Of a DNA stretch of 64,000 nt, positions 17,587 through 26,839 are shown in pieces. Below the pieces are notes generated by a model. It worked only from the letters and a program-made list of their open reading frames with translations, was not told the DNA's origin and did no database searches. This DNA is from Candidatus Multiplicimicrobium inquinatum (GTDB lineage: Bacteria; Omnitrophota; Omnitrophia; Omnitrophales; Aquincolibacteriaceae): contig DDUN01000036.1 of NCBI GenBank assembly GCA_002344825.1, positions 1 through 64,000 on the forward strand. Direction: 5' to 3'. A program made the translations under genes and the position numbers. Positions within the stretch are counted from its first letter, which is position 1. Each line of letters starts with the position of its first letter.

Positions 17587-18453
17587 ATGGATAAGAAACT
17601 AGATTTGTATGGTATTTTCGGGCATCCGCTAGCCCATACGCTTTCGCCTGTGTTTCAAGAGGCAGGCATGCAAAAAGCCGGTCTGTTAGCGCATTATTTG
17701 GTTTTTGATTTCAGTGAACCTGTTTTTAAAAAAACCATGCGCTTGCTGAAAAAAATTCCGCTCAAAGGGTTCAACCTCACCGTTCCTTATAAGCAAACCG
17801 TGATTCCTTATTTAGATTGGCTGACCGATTCCGCGCGCGCAATCGGTGCCGTGAACACAGTGTATCGCTTCGGAAAAAAATGGTATGGCACCAACACAGA
17901 CGCGGAAGGTTTTTGGCTTTCACTGAAAAAGGAATGGAATTGGAAGCCCAAGGGAAAATCTGTTTTGGTAATCGGAGCCGGCGGCGCGGCAAGAGCGGTG
18001 GTTTATGCTTTAGCATCGCGCGGCGCGCGAACGATTGCGGTATCAAACCGCACCGAATCCCGCGCCCAGGATTTAATTGCCGCGTTCAAAAAACTGTTTC
18101 CCAAGACGGAGTTCTTTTCGACGTCTCTTGCGTCAAAGAAAGATCTGACCGCATTTGATTTGATCGTGAACACGACTTCGGCAGGTCTGAAAAAAAATGA
18201 TCCGCTCATCTTGCCGGCGAAGTTGATTCCCTCCGCGAGGGAAGGTAAAAAATATTTCGTGGATCTTATCTATAATCCGGCCGAAACGCCGTTTTTAAAA
18301 GCTGCTCGTCAAAAGGGCCATAAAACTTTAAATGGATTGTCCATGTTGCTTTATCAGGGCGCGCGTGCGTTTGAAATTTGGACGGGGAAAAAGGCGCCGA
18401 TTGAGACGATGCGTTCCGCTTTAATTCAAACGCTGAAAGATTCTAAGAAATGA
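17587..18453 (+). CDS. aroE: Shikimate dehydrogenase
   Basis: NADPH-dependent reduction of 3-dehydroshikimate to shikimate. About 288 residues from the ATG at 17587; longer frames would start inside the upstream hairpin. Motifs: LYGIFGHPLAHTLSPVFQ (substrate Ser residues), FNLTVPYKQTV with the catalytic Lys, GAVNTVYR, GTNTDAEGF with the catalytic Asp, the nucleotide loop VIGAGGAARAVVYAL and SNRTESRAQDL, whose Asn-Arg-Thr is the NADP-selective pattern. AGGG lies only 2-3 nt from the ATG, so initiation may be weak. It overlaps pilD by 4 nt. Confidence 0.95.
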   Translation: MDKKLDLYGIFGHPLAHTLSPVFQEAGMQKAGLLAHYLVFDFSEPVFKKTMRLLKKIPLKGFNLTVPYKQTVIPYLDWLTDSARAIGAVNTVYRFGKKWYGTNTDAEGFWLSLKKEWNWKPKGKSVLVIGAGGAARAVVYALASRGARTIAVSNRTESRAQDLIAAFKKLFPKTEFFSTSLASKKDLTAFDLIVNTTSAGLKKNDPLILPAKLIPSAREGKKYFVDLIYNPAETPFLKAARQKGHKTLNGLSMLLYQGARAFEIWTGKKAPIETMRSALIQTLKDSKK

Positions 18454-19259
18454 TTCTTGCTTTGGTTTTTATTTACGGCGCGATGATCGGAAGTTTTTTA
18501 AATGTCTGCATTTACCGCATGCCGCGGGAAATGTCCGTGGCCAAGCCGGCACGGTCTTTTTGCCCCGAGTGCCAAAAGCAAATTCCTTGGTATTTGAACC
18601 TTCCCTTGATTTCCTACTTGTGGCTGCGAGGACAATGTGCGTTTTGTAAAACGAAGATTCCGCTCAGGTATTTTGGCGTTGAACTCGCGACCGCACTGAT
18701 GTTTGTCGGGCTGTGGTATCTAAGCGAGGGGAGTCTTATTCTGTTCGTGATGCGTGCGGTTTTCATGAGCATGATCATGGTTGTGATCATGACTGATTTT
18801 GAAATGAAGTTTATTCCCGACTTAATCACATTTCCCGGGATGGCGCTCGGACTGTTTTTCAGCCTTGTTCCGGGAGGGATTTTTGAGCAAAGCTTGTGGT
18901 ATCATAGGCTTGCGCAATCAGCTTTAGGGCTGATAGGGGGCTATGGCTTTTTGTTTATAACCGCTTTACTCGGAAATTGGCTTTTTAAAAAAGAAAGCAT
19001 GGGTGGCGGCGATTTAAAGTTGATGGGCATGATGGGCGCGTTTATCGGATTGCCCAAGATATTTTATGTTTTTATGCTGGCGCCTTTTATCGCGCTTCCT
19101 TTTGCGCTTTGGTATAAGTATGCGAAGAAATCTTCCGAATCGGAAGAGGAACGCGAACAGGTTCCTTTCGGGCCTTTTCTCGCATTTTGGGGCGCGGCGT
19201 TTTTTCTCTATGGAGATGTTTTAATGAATTTTATTAATCAAATTTACGGGGTATCGTAA
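18450..19259 (+). CDS. pilD: Type IV prepilin peptidase / N-methyltransferase
   Basis: Bifunctional inner-membrane enzyme that cuts the leader of type IV pilins and pseudopilins and methylates the new N-terminus. 269 residues. N-terminal methyltransferase part with GSFLNVCIYRMP and the two zinc pairs CPECQ and CAFCK (about residues 33-66); about seven membrane spans; the aspartic-peptidase Asp residues in MTDFEMKFIPD and the GGGDLKLMG motif. The gene sits inside the aromatic operon between aroE (4-nt overlap) and aroC (1-nt overlap). No pilin genes are in the window, so its clients lie elsewhere. Confidence 0.93.
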   Translation: MILALVFIYGAMIGSFLNVCIYRMPREMSVAKPARSFCPECQKQIPWYLNLPLISYLWLRGQCAFCKTKIPLRYFGVELATALMFVGLWYLSEGSLILFVMRAVFMSMIMVVIMTDFEMKFIPDLITFPGMALGLFFSLVPGGIFEQSLWYHRLAQSALGLIGGYGFLFITALLGNWLFKKESMGGGDLKLMGMMGAFIGLPKIFYVFMLAPFIALPFALWYKYAKKSSESEEEREQVPFGPFLAFWGAAFFLYGDVLMNFINQIYGVS

Positions 19260-20380
19260 TGTTGAAATATGTGACTACGGGCGAATCTCACGGACAGCAT
19301 ATGGCCGCGATCTTGGAAGGTTTTCCGAGCGGGCTTAAAATGGACATGGAGTATATCAACTCCGAATTGCGCCGTCGGCAGGGCGGATACGGACGCGGCG
19401 GACGTCAGAAAATTGAAACAGATACGGTGAATCTGATGGGAGGCGTCATAAAAGGCCTTTCCACCGGCGCGCCGCTTGGATTTTTACTGACGAACGCGGA
19501 TTTTAAAATTGAATCTATGCCCGAACTTTTTCGTCCCCGTCCGGGGCACGCGGACTTAAACGGAGCGCTCAAATACGCACAGGGAATTCGCCCGATTTTG
19601 GAACGTGCCAGCGCGCGTGAGACTGTGATGCGCGTGGCAGTGGGCGCGGTTTGTAAATTGTTTTTGAAGCAATTCGGTATTGAAGTCGCGAGTCATGTGA
19701 TTCGCATCGGAAAAGCCGCTTTACCAAACGATGCGGAGCCGACGGTTGATCAAATCCGCGAAAAAACAAAAAACTCCGAAGTGAATTGCATTTGTCCTGA
19801 AACCGAAAAGAAAATGATCGCGGAAGTGGATGAAGCCCGACGTCAAAAAAATACGGCCGGCGGAAAATTTGAAGTGCGCGTTTCAGGTGTTCCGATCGGC
19901 TTGGGTTCTTTTGTGCATTTTGAGCGTAAGCTCGACGGACAACTCGCCATGATCATGATGAGTATGCAGTCGATTAAAGCGGTTGAAATTGGTTCGGGCA
20001 CTTTGGTCGGCGAAGTATTCGGCTCCGAAGCGCATGATGAAATTTTTCATGACCCGAAAAAAGGGTATTACCACAAAACAAACCGCTGCGGCGGTATTGA
20101 AGGCGGTATGTCCAACGGTTCCGACATTGTCGTGCGCGCGACAATGAAGCCGATCTCGACTTTAGGTCAGCCCTTAGCTTCGGTAAATATGCAAACCAAG
20201 CAGGCAGAGCGCGCGGAATACGAAAGATCCGATATTTGCGCGGTGCCCGCCGGCGCGGTTATCGGAGAGTCGTTGGTGGCTTATATTATCGCGGGTTCCT
20301 TCCTTGAAAAATTTGGCGGCGATTCCATTTCTGAAATCCGCCGTAATTACGAAGGTTACTTAAAACAAATTTCGGCTTAA
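19259..20380 (+). CDS. aroC: Chorismate synthase
   Basis: Final step of the shikimate pathway, converting 5-enolpyruvylshikimate 3-phosphate to chorismate with reduced FMN. 373 residues, normal length. Recognisable motifs: GESHGQHMAAILEGFPSGL at the N-terminus, RRRQGGYGRGGRQKIETD (FMN and substrate-binding Arg and His region), ERASARETVMRVAVGA and GGIEGGMSNG. It begins on the last base of the pilD stop and ends on the first base of the aroK start, so translation is coupled through the operon. Confidence 0.97.
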   Translation: MLKYVTTGESHGQHMAAILEGFPSGLKMDMEYINSELRRRQGGYGRGGRQKIETDTVNLMGGVIKGLSTGAPLGFLLTNADFKIESMPELFRPRPGHADLNGALKYAQGIRPILERASARETVMRVAVGAVCKLFLKQFGIEVASHVIRIGKAALPNDAEPTVDQIREKTKNSEVNCICPETEKKMIAEVDEARRQKNTAGGKFEVRVSGVPIGLGSFVHFERKLDGQLAMIMMSMQSIKAVEIGSGTLVGEVFGSEAHDEIFHDPKKGYYHKTNRCGGIEGGMSNGSDIVVRATMKPISTLGQPLASVNMQTKQAERAEYERSDICAVPAGAVIGESLVAYIIAGSFLEKFGGDSISEIRRNYEGYLKQISA

Positions 20381-20883
20381 TGAAGAACATCTATCTGATC
20401 GGCATGATGGGGTCGGGAAAAACTTCAACGGCTCGTGAATTGTCCGCGCTTCTCAGTATGCCCTTAATTGATTTGGATGCCGAGCTTGAAATGAAAAGTG
20501 GTAAAAAAATCGCCGAAATCTTCCGTGAAAAAGGGGAGGATTGGTTCCGTGATACCGAAACTAGCATTCTGACGCGGTATCCTGCGGATACAAGCGCGGT
20601 ATTTGCGACGGGCGGCGGGGTTGTGATCCGTGAAGAGAACCGGGAATGGATGCGTGCCTGCGGAACGGTTGTTTATCTGGAAACTGACCTTGAAGATTTA
20701 TGGAAGCGGGTTTCAAAAGAAACAGGCCGACCGCTTTTGGAAGATTTTGATCCGAAACAAAAATTGATGTCGATTTTAAACACGCGTCAGCCGCTTTATG
20801 AAGATTGCGCAAATGTCCGGGTTGTTACGAACGGAAAAACACCGCGGGAAGTCGCCGTTGAAATTGAAAAGAAACTGAAATGA
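20380..20883 (+). CDS. aroK: Shikimate kinase
   Basis: Phosphorylates shikimate at the 3-OH with ATP. 167 residues. Walker A loop GMMGSGKTS at the N-terminus, DLDAELE with the substrate Asp, the Arg of FRDTETSIL, the ATGGGVVIRE substrate-binding glycine loop, and RPLLEDFD of the lid. Overlaps aroB by 4 nt (ATGA). Confidence 0.96.
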   Translation: MKNIYLIGMMGSGKTSTARELSALLSMPLIDLDAELEMKSGKKIAEIFREKGEDWFRDTETSILTRYPADTSAVFATGGGVVIREENREWMRACGTVVYLETDLEDLWKRVSKETGRPLLEDFDPKQKLMSILNTRQPLYEDCANVRVVTNGKTPREVAVEIEKKLK

Positions 20884-21974
20884 AAACCATTCAGGTCAAA
20901 AGCCTCAAACAGAACTACTCGATTTTAGTCGGAAGCGGGCTGCTTTCCAAATCAGGTGTGCTTCTCAAGAAAGTATTTAATCCTGGATGCCGCGTCATGC
21001 TTGTGACGCAGAAAACCGTTCCTGTCGGGCACCGTAAGAAGACGGAAGCTTCTTTGCGTAAAGCGGGGTTTCAGATCTTTTTTTATTATCTTCCGCAAGG
21101 TGAAAAAGCTAAATCCGCCGATGAACTCTTCCGTTTGGTTGCGGCACTTCTTAAAAATGGTTTTGAACGCGGGGACGCGATTTTGGCTTTAGGCGGCGGA
21201 GTGACCGGTGATGTGAGCGGATTTGCCGCGGCCGTTTATTTGCGCGGTATTCGATATGTTCAGGTCCCCACCACTTTGTTGGCGCAAGTCGACAGTTCCA
21301 TTGGCGGTAAAACCGCCGTGAACACCCCTGAGGGGAAAAACCTGGTTGGCGCGTTTAATCCGCCTGTCATGGTGATTTCAGATGTGGATACTTTAAAAAC
21401 GTTACCGCCGCGTGAGTTGCGCGCGGCTATGGCTGAAGTGATTAAGTATGGTGTTATTGCGGATCCTAAGTTGTTTGATTTTCTTGAAGCGAATGCTAAA
21501 AAAATTACCGCTAAAAATCCCAAAGCATTAGAGCGTATTGTTTCGGATTCTGCCCGCATAAAGGCCGGAGTTGTCAGCCGCGATGAGTTTGAGACGAAGG
21601 GCGAGCGCATGATTTTGAATTACGGACATACTTTCGGTCACGGAGTAGAGGGAGCTCTCAAGTATCAGAAGCTTGTGCATGGTGAAGCCGTTGCTCTCGG
21701 TATGCTGATGGCCGCGGAAATGGGCGTGCGTTTAGGGCTGTGCTCAGGCGATTTTCAACGTCGTCAACTGCAATTGATTCGGTCTTTAGATTTACCTGTT
21801 TCTGTGGACCGTTTAGGAATCAATACAAAGAGTATTTTTAAAGTGATGGCGCATGATAAGAAAAAAAAATCAGGCAAGTTAAGGTTTGTTTTGCCTGAGC
21901 GGAATGGTCTTGTCAGCATTGTCACCGGCATTGAAGATGCCGCGATTCTTTCGGTGATTGATTCGCTTTTCTAA
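20880..21974 (+). CDS. aroB: 3-dehydroquinate synthase
   Basis: NAD- and metal-dependent cyclisation of DAHP to 3-dehydroquinate. 364 residues. The nucleotide region LALGGGVTGDVSGFAAAVY, the substrate loop QVPTTLLAQVDSSIGGKTAV, and metal ligands in EVIKYG, NYGHTFGHGVEG and HGEAVALGM are all present. Last gene of the aromatic operon; its stop codon overlaps that of the convergent chrA by 3 bp, so there is no room for a terminator between them. Confidence 0.97.
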   Translation: MKTIQVKSLKQNYSILVGSGLLSKSGVLLKKVFNPGCRVMLVTQKTVPVGHRKKTEASLRKAGFQIFFYYLPQGEKAKSADELFRLVAALLKNGFERGDAILALGGGVTGDVSGFAAAVYLRGIRYVQVPTTLLAQVDSSIGGKTAVNTPEGKNLVGAFNPPVMVISDVDTLKTLPPRELRAAMAEVIKYGVIADPKLFDFLEANAKKITAKNPKALERIVSDSARIKAGVVSRDEFETKGERMILNYGHTFGHGVEGALKYQKLVHGEAVALGMLMAAEMGVRLGLCSGDFQRRQLQLIRSLDLPVSVDRLGINTKSIFKVMAHDKKKKSGKLRFVLPERNGLVSIVTGIEDAAILSVIDSLF

Positions 21975-23305
21975 ACGAAAAGTTTAAAGAGTACGCCTGC
22001 CGCACCGCAAGCCGCCAAGACCCACAATAAATTGATTTTAAATCTCAGAATCGCAATTCCCGCCGCACAGGCTAACAAAGCCGGAAAAAACTGAAAAGTA
22101 TTCCAATCCGGAATCCAAAGCTTGATTCCATGCCAGGTTGAACTTTCGATTTTGCTGAAGAGTGTATGCAAAGCAAACCACACGGTTAAATTTAAAATCA
22201 CTCCCACGACGGCGGCGGTGATCGAAGAAAGCGCGCCGGTTAAGGCCTTGATACCGCGCAGTTTTTCAATGTAAGGCGCGCCCAGAAAAATCCATAAAAA
22301 GCACGGCACGAAAGTAACCCAGGTGACGACCAGCGAAGCGATGAATCCCGCTGCCCAGGGTGAAAAAGGGGCGGCGTCACGAAAAGCACCGAGGAAGCCA
22401 ACAAATTGTACGACTTGAATTAAAGGCCCCGGTGTTGATTCAGCCATACCAAGCCCATCCAGCATTTCTCCCGGTAAAAGCCAGCCAAAATTTTGCACCG
22501 CTTCTTGCGCGATATAACTCAAAACGGAATAAGCGCCGCCGAAGGTAACCATCGCGGCTTTACTGAAAAAAATGCTTTGTTGTGTGAGGATATGATTGGC
22601 ACCGAAGAAGGCCAATAATAAACCGATCGGTAAAAACCAAGCCCCACCCCAAATTAAAAGTGTTTTTAAAATGTAAACGAAGGCATTGGGGGGATGAATG
22701 GGCTCGTCTTTAAAAAGAGCCGGCGTGTCGATCGCGGCATCTTTGGTTTGCATGACTAAAAATAGGTCAGGGCGAATGGATGTCCCGGCGAGTCCGATGA
22801 TACCGGCGCAGAGAATGAGCAAGGGAAATGGAATTTGAAAAAAGAAAAGGGCAATGAATGAAGCCGCCGATAAAGAAAGCATCATTTTGTTTTTAAGCAC
22901 TTTTTTGCTGATGCGAAAAACAGCTTCGAGAACAACCGCGATAATGGCTGCTTTGATGCCCAGAAAAAGGCCGGCGAGCCAAACCGTATTTTGGTAAAAA
23001 ACATAAAGATAGCTTAACGCTAAGATCGATAAAAAACCGGGCAAGATAAACAAAAGCCCCGCAGTAAGGCCGCCGCGAATGCCGAACATCATCCATCCTG
23101 AGTAAGTGACAAGCTGCATAGCTTCAGGCCCCGGTAAAAGCGTGCAATAGCTGAGCGCATGCAAGAATCGGTTTTCGCTGAGCCATTTTTTTTCATCCAC
23201 TAAAATACGGTGCATGATGGCAATTTGTCCCGCCGGGCCGCCAAAGCTCAAGCAGGCGATGCGAACCCAGGTTTTAAACGCTTCAGCAAAAGAGACAGAG
23301 GTCAT
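21971..23305 (-). CDS. chrA: Chromate transporter, two-domain ChrA
   Basis: A 444-residue CHR-family inner-membrane transporter with some ten or more spans. Two homologous CHR domains are visible: the first begins SFGGPAGQIAIMHRILVDEK with LPGPEAMQLVTY, the second has TFGGAYSVLSYIAQEAV and ESTPGPLIQVVQFVG. Long-chain ChrA proteins expel chromate using the proton gradient; other oxyanions are possible. The start codon overlaps the end of the upstream lysR gene by 4 nt, so the two form a lysR-chrA operon and the regulator probably controls it. Confidence 0.92.
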   Translation of the reverse strand: MTSVSFAEAFKTWVRIACLSFGGPAGQIAIMHRILVDEKKWLSENRFLHALSYCTLLPGPEAMQLVTYSGWMMFGIRGGLTAGLLFILPGFLSILALSYLYVFYQNTVWLAGLFLGIKAAIIAVVLEAVFRISKKVLKNKMMLSLSAASFIALFFFQIPFPLLILCAGIIGLAGTSIRPDLFLVMQTKDAAIDTPALFKDEPIHPPNAFVYILKTLLIWGGAWFLPIGLLLAFFGANHILTQQSIFFSKAAMVTFGGAYSVLSYIAQEAVQNFGWLLPGEMLDGLGMAESTPGPLIQVVQFVGFLGAFRDAAPFSPWAAGFIASLVVTWVTFVPCFLWIFLGAPYIEKLRGIKALTGALSSITAAVVGVILNLTVWFALHTLFSKIESSTWHGIKLWIPDWNTFQFFPALLACAAGIAILRFKINLLWVLAACGAAGVLFKLFV

Positions 23306-24210
23306 TTTTTAAGCCAAGGCTCCACTTTAAACTCGCTCAGAATTTGTGACACTAACGGGTGCGGATTTTTTCGCGGACGAGTTAGCGCGTAAATCTTTTC
23401 TGAAATAGGACTATTCTCCGGAGCGTGAAGTATTTTAAGGTCTTCTTTTGCCGGCGCCTGGGAAATTGTAAGTAAATTTAAGGGGGCAATTCCATGGCCC
23501 CGCAACGTAAGGCGGCGTACAATTTCAATGTCCTGAATTTCTCCCAAAATACGGGGGTTTAATTTTTTGGATAATAAAAATTCTCTGACCGCGAAGGCCA
23601 CCTGACTGGGCGCGGTGGGCAGAATCAGAGAAGCTTCATTTAAACAGCCCGGAAATTTCCCCAACTTTTCGGCAAGTTTAGTGTTTGCGCAGAAAACAAC
23701 CGGGATGTCGGCAATCAGGCGATGTTCGGCGGATTTTGCCGTTACGGGGAGGACGGTCGAATCGTGAAAGACAATGTCCAGCAAATGATCTTCCAGTTGA
23801 AATAAAAGAGTTTCAATTCGGTCTTCAATTAAAGTGATTTGGATTGCAGGCTCCATTTTGAGAATGAAGTTCAGTAAAAGATCCGCAAAGGATTTGGGAA
23901 TAAAATTAGAAAGTCCGATTTGAATTTGAATACGGCCTTTTTGGGAAAGATCGCCGATTTGATCCATGAGTTCCTGACCCAAGTCAAAAATGGATTTGGC
24001 ATATCCTAAAATCCGGTGACCGTCTTCGGTGAGCCGCAGTTCGCGGTTTTCGCGTTCGAACAGTTTTTTATCTAAAAATGATTCGAACTGTTTGAGCTGA
24101 GCTGAAAGCGTAGGCTGAGCCAGGCGGAGAGTCTTAGCCGCTTTGGAAACACTGCCTTCTTTGGCAATGACATAGAAGTAGTAAAGATGATGATAGTTAA
24201 AAGGAATCAT
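23302..24210 (-). CDS. LysR-family transcriptional regulator (NhaR-like)
   Basis: About 302 residues from the ATG at 24210; an ATG at 24234 would add eight residues but falls between the arms of the palindrome below. The N-terminal winged helix-turn-helix is NYHHLYYFYVIAKEGSVSKA followed by LAQPTLSAQLKQFE, which is close to NhaR, the sodium/cation-responsive activator. The rest is a LysR substrate-binding domain. It is co-transcribed with chrA and diverges from htpX, so either could be its target. The inducer is unknown. Confidence 0.9.
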   Translation of the reverse strand: MIPFNYHHLYYFYVIAKEGSVSKAAKTLRLAQPTLSAQLKQFESFLDKKLFERENRELRLTEDGHRILGYAKSIFDLGQELMDQIGDLSQKGRIQIQIGLSNFIPKSFADLLLNFILKMEPAIQITLIEDRIETLLFQLEDHLLDIVFHDSTVLPVTAKSAEHRLIADIPVVFCANTKLAEKLGKFPGCLNEASLILPTAPSQVAFAVREFLLSKKLNPRILGEIQDIEIVRRLTLRGHGIAPLNLLTISQAPAKEDLKILHAPENSPISEKIYALTRPRKNPHPLVSQILSEFKVEPWLKK

Positions 24211-24223
24211 ATAGATATATTCT

Positions 24224-24247
24224 ATAGATAACATGAAAATTATCTAT
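24224..24247. promoter_or_regulatory. Palindromic candidate LysR operator, lysR-htpX divergent region
   Basis: ATAGATAA-N8-TTATCTAT, a perfect 8-bp inverted repeat, with a third ATAGATA at 24211-24217. The length and A/T-rich dyad are typical of LysR sites next to a divergently transcribed regulator gene. It lies between lysR and htpX, about 70 bp before the htpX start. Confidence 0.6.
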
Positions 24248-24316
24248 TTTAATTTCAAATCAAAAGATGCGATATTGTGTTTGTTCGCCATCGTCTAGGG
24301 GGCGAAAGGAGGATCT

Positions 24317-25204
24317 ATGCAATACAAACTTAAAACATTGGCTTTGCTCGTTCTTTTGAGCGGGCTTTTTTTAGTTGTCGGGAGCGCTTTGGGCGGGCAG
24401 GGCGGGATTGCAATTGCCTTGATCATGTCGCTTGTGATGAATGTCGGCGCGTATTGGTTTTCCGATAAAATTGTTTTGGCCATGCATGGCGCCAAGCCGG
24501 TTCCGGCTGAGTATAGCTACTTGAAATCAGACTTAGAGCATTTAAGCGCCAAAGCCGGCACACCCGTACCTCAGCTTTATTGGATGGCCGACGTTTCTCC
24601 GAATGCTTTTGCTACCGGCCGTGATCCAAAACATGGCACTGTTGTTGTCACTCAAGGTTTGCTCGATCGGCTTAATCCTCAGGAAGTGAAAGGCGTTTTA
24701 GCGCATGAGTTGGGGCATATTCTTAACCGTGATACTTTAATTTCCGCGGTAGTGGCGGTGATGGCGTCCGCACTCATGCATTTTGTGCATTTTTTTGCCT
24801 TTTTCGGTGGTGCGGGCCGGGGTGGAGAAAGGGGCGGGAATCCAATTTTGATGCTCGTCACTGTTATTCTTGCACCGCTTGCTGCGACTTTGATTCAGCT
24901 TGGTATTTCACGTAGCCGTGAATATCTTGCCGATGAAACCGCAGCAAGGTTGACGGGTGATCCCGAGGCTTTAGCTTCCGCGCTGCAAAAAATTTCGGGT
25001 GAAATTCAGCGTGAAACCGAGCACGGCGAAATTGAACCGCAGCCCGGCATGGCGCATCTTTATATTATGAGCCCTATGGTGGGCGGAGACGGTTTGATGT
25101 CGCTTTTTTCCACTCATCCGCCGGTTAAAGAAAGAGTGAAGCGGCTAAGGCAAATTTCAGAAGATATTTCGGGTTTCGCAACAAAGACTGTGCTTACCGC
25201 TTAA
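24317..25204 (+). CDS. htpX: Membrane zinc metalloprotease HtpX
   Basis: M48 family inner-membrane protease that degrades misfolded membrane proteins. 295 residues: two N-terminal spans (about 8-26 and 32-52), the zinc motif LAHELGHILNRD near residue 135, two more spans, and the third ligand Glu in SRSREYLADETAA. A very strong GGAGG lies 6 nt before the ATG. It heads an htpX-terC-carbonic anhydrase group with 11-bp and short gaps and diverges from lysR. Confidence 0.95.
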   Translation: MQYKLKTLALLVLLSGLFLVVGSALGGQGGIAIALIMSLVMNVGAYWFSDKIVLAMHGAKPVPAEYSYLKSDLEHLSAKAGTPVPQLYWMADVSPNAFATGRDPKHGTVVVTQGLLDRLNPQEVKGVLAHELGHILNRDTLISAVVAVMASALMHFVHFFAFFGGAGRGGERGGNPILMLVTVILAPLAATLIQLGISRSREYLADETAARLTGDPEALASALQKISGEIQRETEHGEIEPQPGMAHLYIMSPMVGGDGLMSLFSTHPPVKERVKRLRQISEDISGFATKTVLTA

Positions 25205-25215
25205 AAGGAGATTTC

Positions 25216-26142
25216 ATGGATTGGACGCCGTGGGTTTTATTTCATTTGTTTGTGTTTGGAATGCTCGCACTGGATCTCGGTGTTTTTCACCGTAAAGCCC
25301 ACGCCATCCATTTTAAAGAAGCTTTGGCCTGGAGCGGTGTTTGGATTTTGCTCGCCCTGCTCTTTAATGGGATAATTCATTTTTGGAGAGGTGAACAAGC
25401 CGCGCTTGAGTTTTTTACGGGCTATGTGATTGAGAAATCGCTCTCCGTGGATAACATTTTCGTTTTTCTCGTTATTTTTACCTACTTTAAAATTCCCGCC
25501 CAATATCAGCACCGCGTTTTGTTTTGGGGAATTATCGGCGCGTTAATTATGCGCGCCATTTTTATAGCCGCGGGAATTACACTTCTCGAAAAATTTCATT
25601 GGCTGATTTATGTCTTTGGGGCGTTTTTGATTTTGACCGGAATTAAAATGGCTGTTTCACATGGTCAAGAGATCGAGCTTGAAAAGAATTTTGTTCTTCG
25701 GTTTTTTAAAAAAATCATGCCATTGACCGAAAAATTTGATGGCCAAAAATTTTTCACGCTGGAAAATGGGAAACGTTTTGCGACACCGCTTTTTACCGCG
25801 CTCGTGATCGTTGAGTTTACGGATGTGATTTTTGCCGTTGATTCCATTCCCGCGATTTTAGCTATCACGAAAGAGCCTTTTATCGTTTACACTTCGAATA
25901 TTTTTGCGATTTTAGGATTGCGCTCGCTTTATTTTGCATTGGCGGGTATTTTGCAGTATTTTCGATTTTTACATTACGGTCTTTCTGTGGTTTTGGTTTT
26001 TGTCGGTATCAAAATGCTGATTTCGGAATTTTATAAAGTTCCGATTTTGGCCTCTTTGGGAGTTATCGCGGTTGTGATTTTGATTTCAATTATCGCGTCC
26101 ATTCTCTTGCCTTCAAAAAAAGAGGAGATTAAGGTATGCTAA
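25216..26142 (+). CDS. TerC family membrane protein
   Basis: A 308-residue protein of the TerC/Alx family with about eight spans. Conserved acidic residues within the membrane appear in EKSLSVDNIFVFLVIF and EFTDVIFAVDSIPAIL. TerC-family proteins were named for tellurite resistance; Alx and related members export manganese or aid metal loading of exported proteins. Which applies here is not shown. A clear AAGGAG precedes the ATG, and it lies 11 bp after htpX and just before the carbonic anhydrase. Confidence 0.9.
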   Translation: MDWTPWVLFHLFVFGMLALDLGVFHRKAHAIHFKEALAWSGVWILLALLFNGIIHFWRGEQAALEFFTGYVIEKSLSVDNIFVFLVIFTYFKIPAQYQHRVLFWGIIGALIMRAIFIAAGITLLEKFHWLIYVFGAFLILTGIKMAVSHGQEIELEKNFVLRFFKKIMPLTEKFDGQKFFTLENGKRFATPLFTALVIVEFTDVIFAVDSIPAILAITKEPFIVYTSNIFAILGLRSLYFALAGILQYFRFLHYGLSVVLVFVGIKMLISEFYKVPILASLGVIAVVILISIIASILLPSKKEEIKVC

Positions 26143-26159
26143 CAACCGGGGGAGAAAGT

Positions 26160-26705
26160 ATGTTTTTAAAACCTGTCGAAAAATTTGGAGATATTCCTGA
26201 AGATTGCCGGAATACTCCCGTCGGACTTTTGCTTGAGTATCATAATTTAGGCCGCGAATATGATAAATATACCCAGGCACAGCTTCTGATCGGGATGTGT
26301 ATGGACAGCCGTAAGCACCTGAGGATTCCCGATAATTTTGCGTTTATTATCCGTTCGGGCGGCGCCAATCTGCGGTATGCCACTTTTAAGGTATCCTATG
26401 CGATTGGGGTGGGCGGAGCCAAAGCGATTGCTTTAATAGGGCACAATGATTGCGGCATGCGCAATTTGGAGTCGCGCAAAGAAATTTTTATTCAGGGTAT
26501 GATCGACCGAGCGGGCTGGACAAGAGCCCAGGCCGAAGAGCATTTTTCAACTAATCGAGATATGTTTGAAATCGGTGAAGAAACTTCATTTTTGATGAAA
26601 GAAGCTAAACGTTTAAATGATCTTTATCCAAAAATTTTGGTAGTTCCCATGCTTTACAATGTCCACTCGAACCTTCTTTATTTAGTTCAGAAAAAAGCGG
26701 ATTAG
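26160..26705 (+). CDS. Beta-class carbonic anhydrase-like protein
   Basis: About 181 residues. The zinc-site motifs of beta carbonic anhydrases are present: GMCMDSRKHLRI (C-x-D-x-R with the Cys ligand and the Asp-Arg dyad) and ALIGHNDCGM (H-x-x-C). It is diverged elsewhere, so a carbonic anhydrase-like enzyme with another small substrate is possible. I chose the ATG at 26160 because GGGGGAG is 5 nt upstream; the ATG at 26136 overlaps the end of terC and also has a GGAG upstream, so it remains possible. Confidence 0.8.
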   Translation: MFLKPVEKFGDIPEDCRNTPVGLLLEYHNLGREYDKYTQAQLLIGMCMDSRKHLRIPDNFAFIIRSGGANLRYATFKVSYAIGVGGAKAIALIGHNDCGMRNLESRKEIFIQGMIDRAGWTRAQAEEHFSTNRDMFEIGEETSFLMKEAKRLNDLYPKILVVPMLYNVHSNLLYLVQKKAD

Positions 26706-26722
26706 TTGTACGGGTTGTATGC

Positions 26723-26752
26723 TTGTGTCTAAGCCCTAATCACGAGTATAAT
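26723..26752 (+). promoter_or_regulatory. Possible livK promoter
   Basis: TTGTGT and TATAAT separated by 18 bp, about 90 bp before livK. A short GCCC-TGCTC-GGGC hairpin followed by five T (26764-26782 region) lies between this promoter and the gene and could act as a weak attenuator; the stem is only 4 bp, so I hold this loosely. Confidence 0.45.
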
Positions 26753-26839
26753 TCTTTCCGTTTGTAATGCCCTGCTCGGGCTTTTTAATCTGATTTTTTC
26801 GATCAAAGCTAATCAAAACAAAGAGAAAGATTTTACGAG

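Noticed and set aside
24290..24316. tRNA-like start before htpX
   Set aside because: A short GCCATCGTCTAGGG stretch recalls a tRNA but there is no anticodon or T arm; it is the htpX leader with a ribosome binding site.
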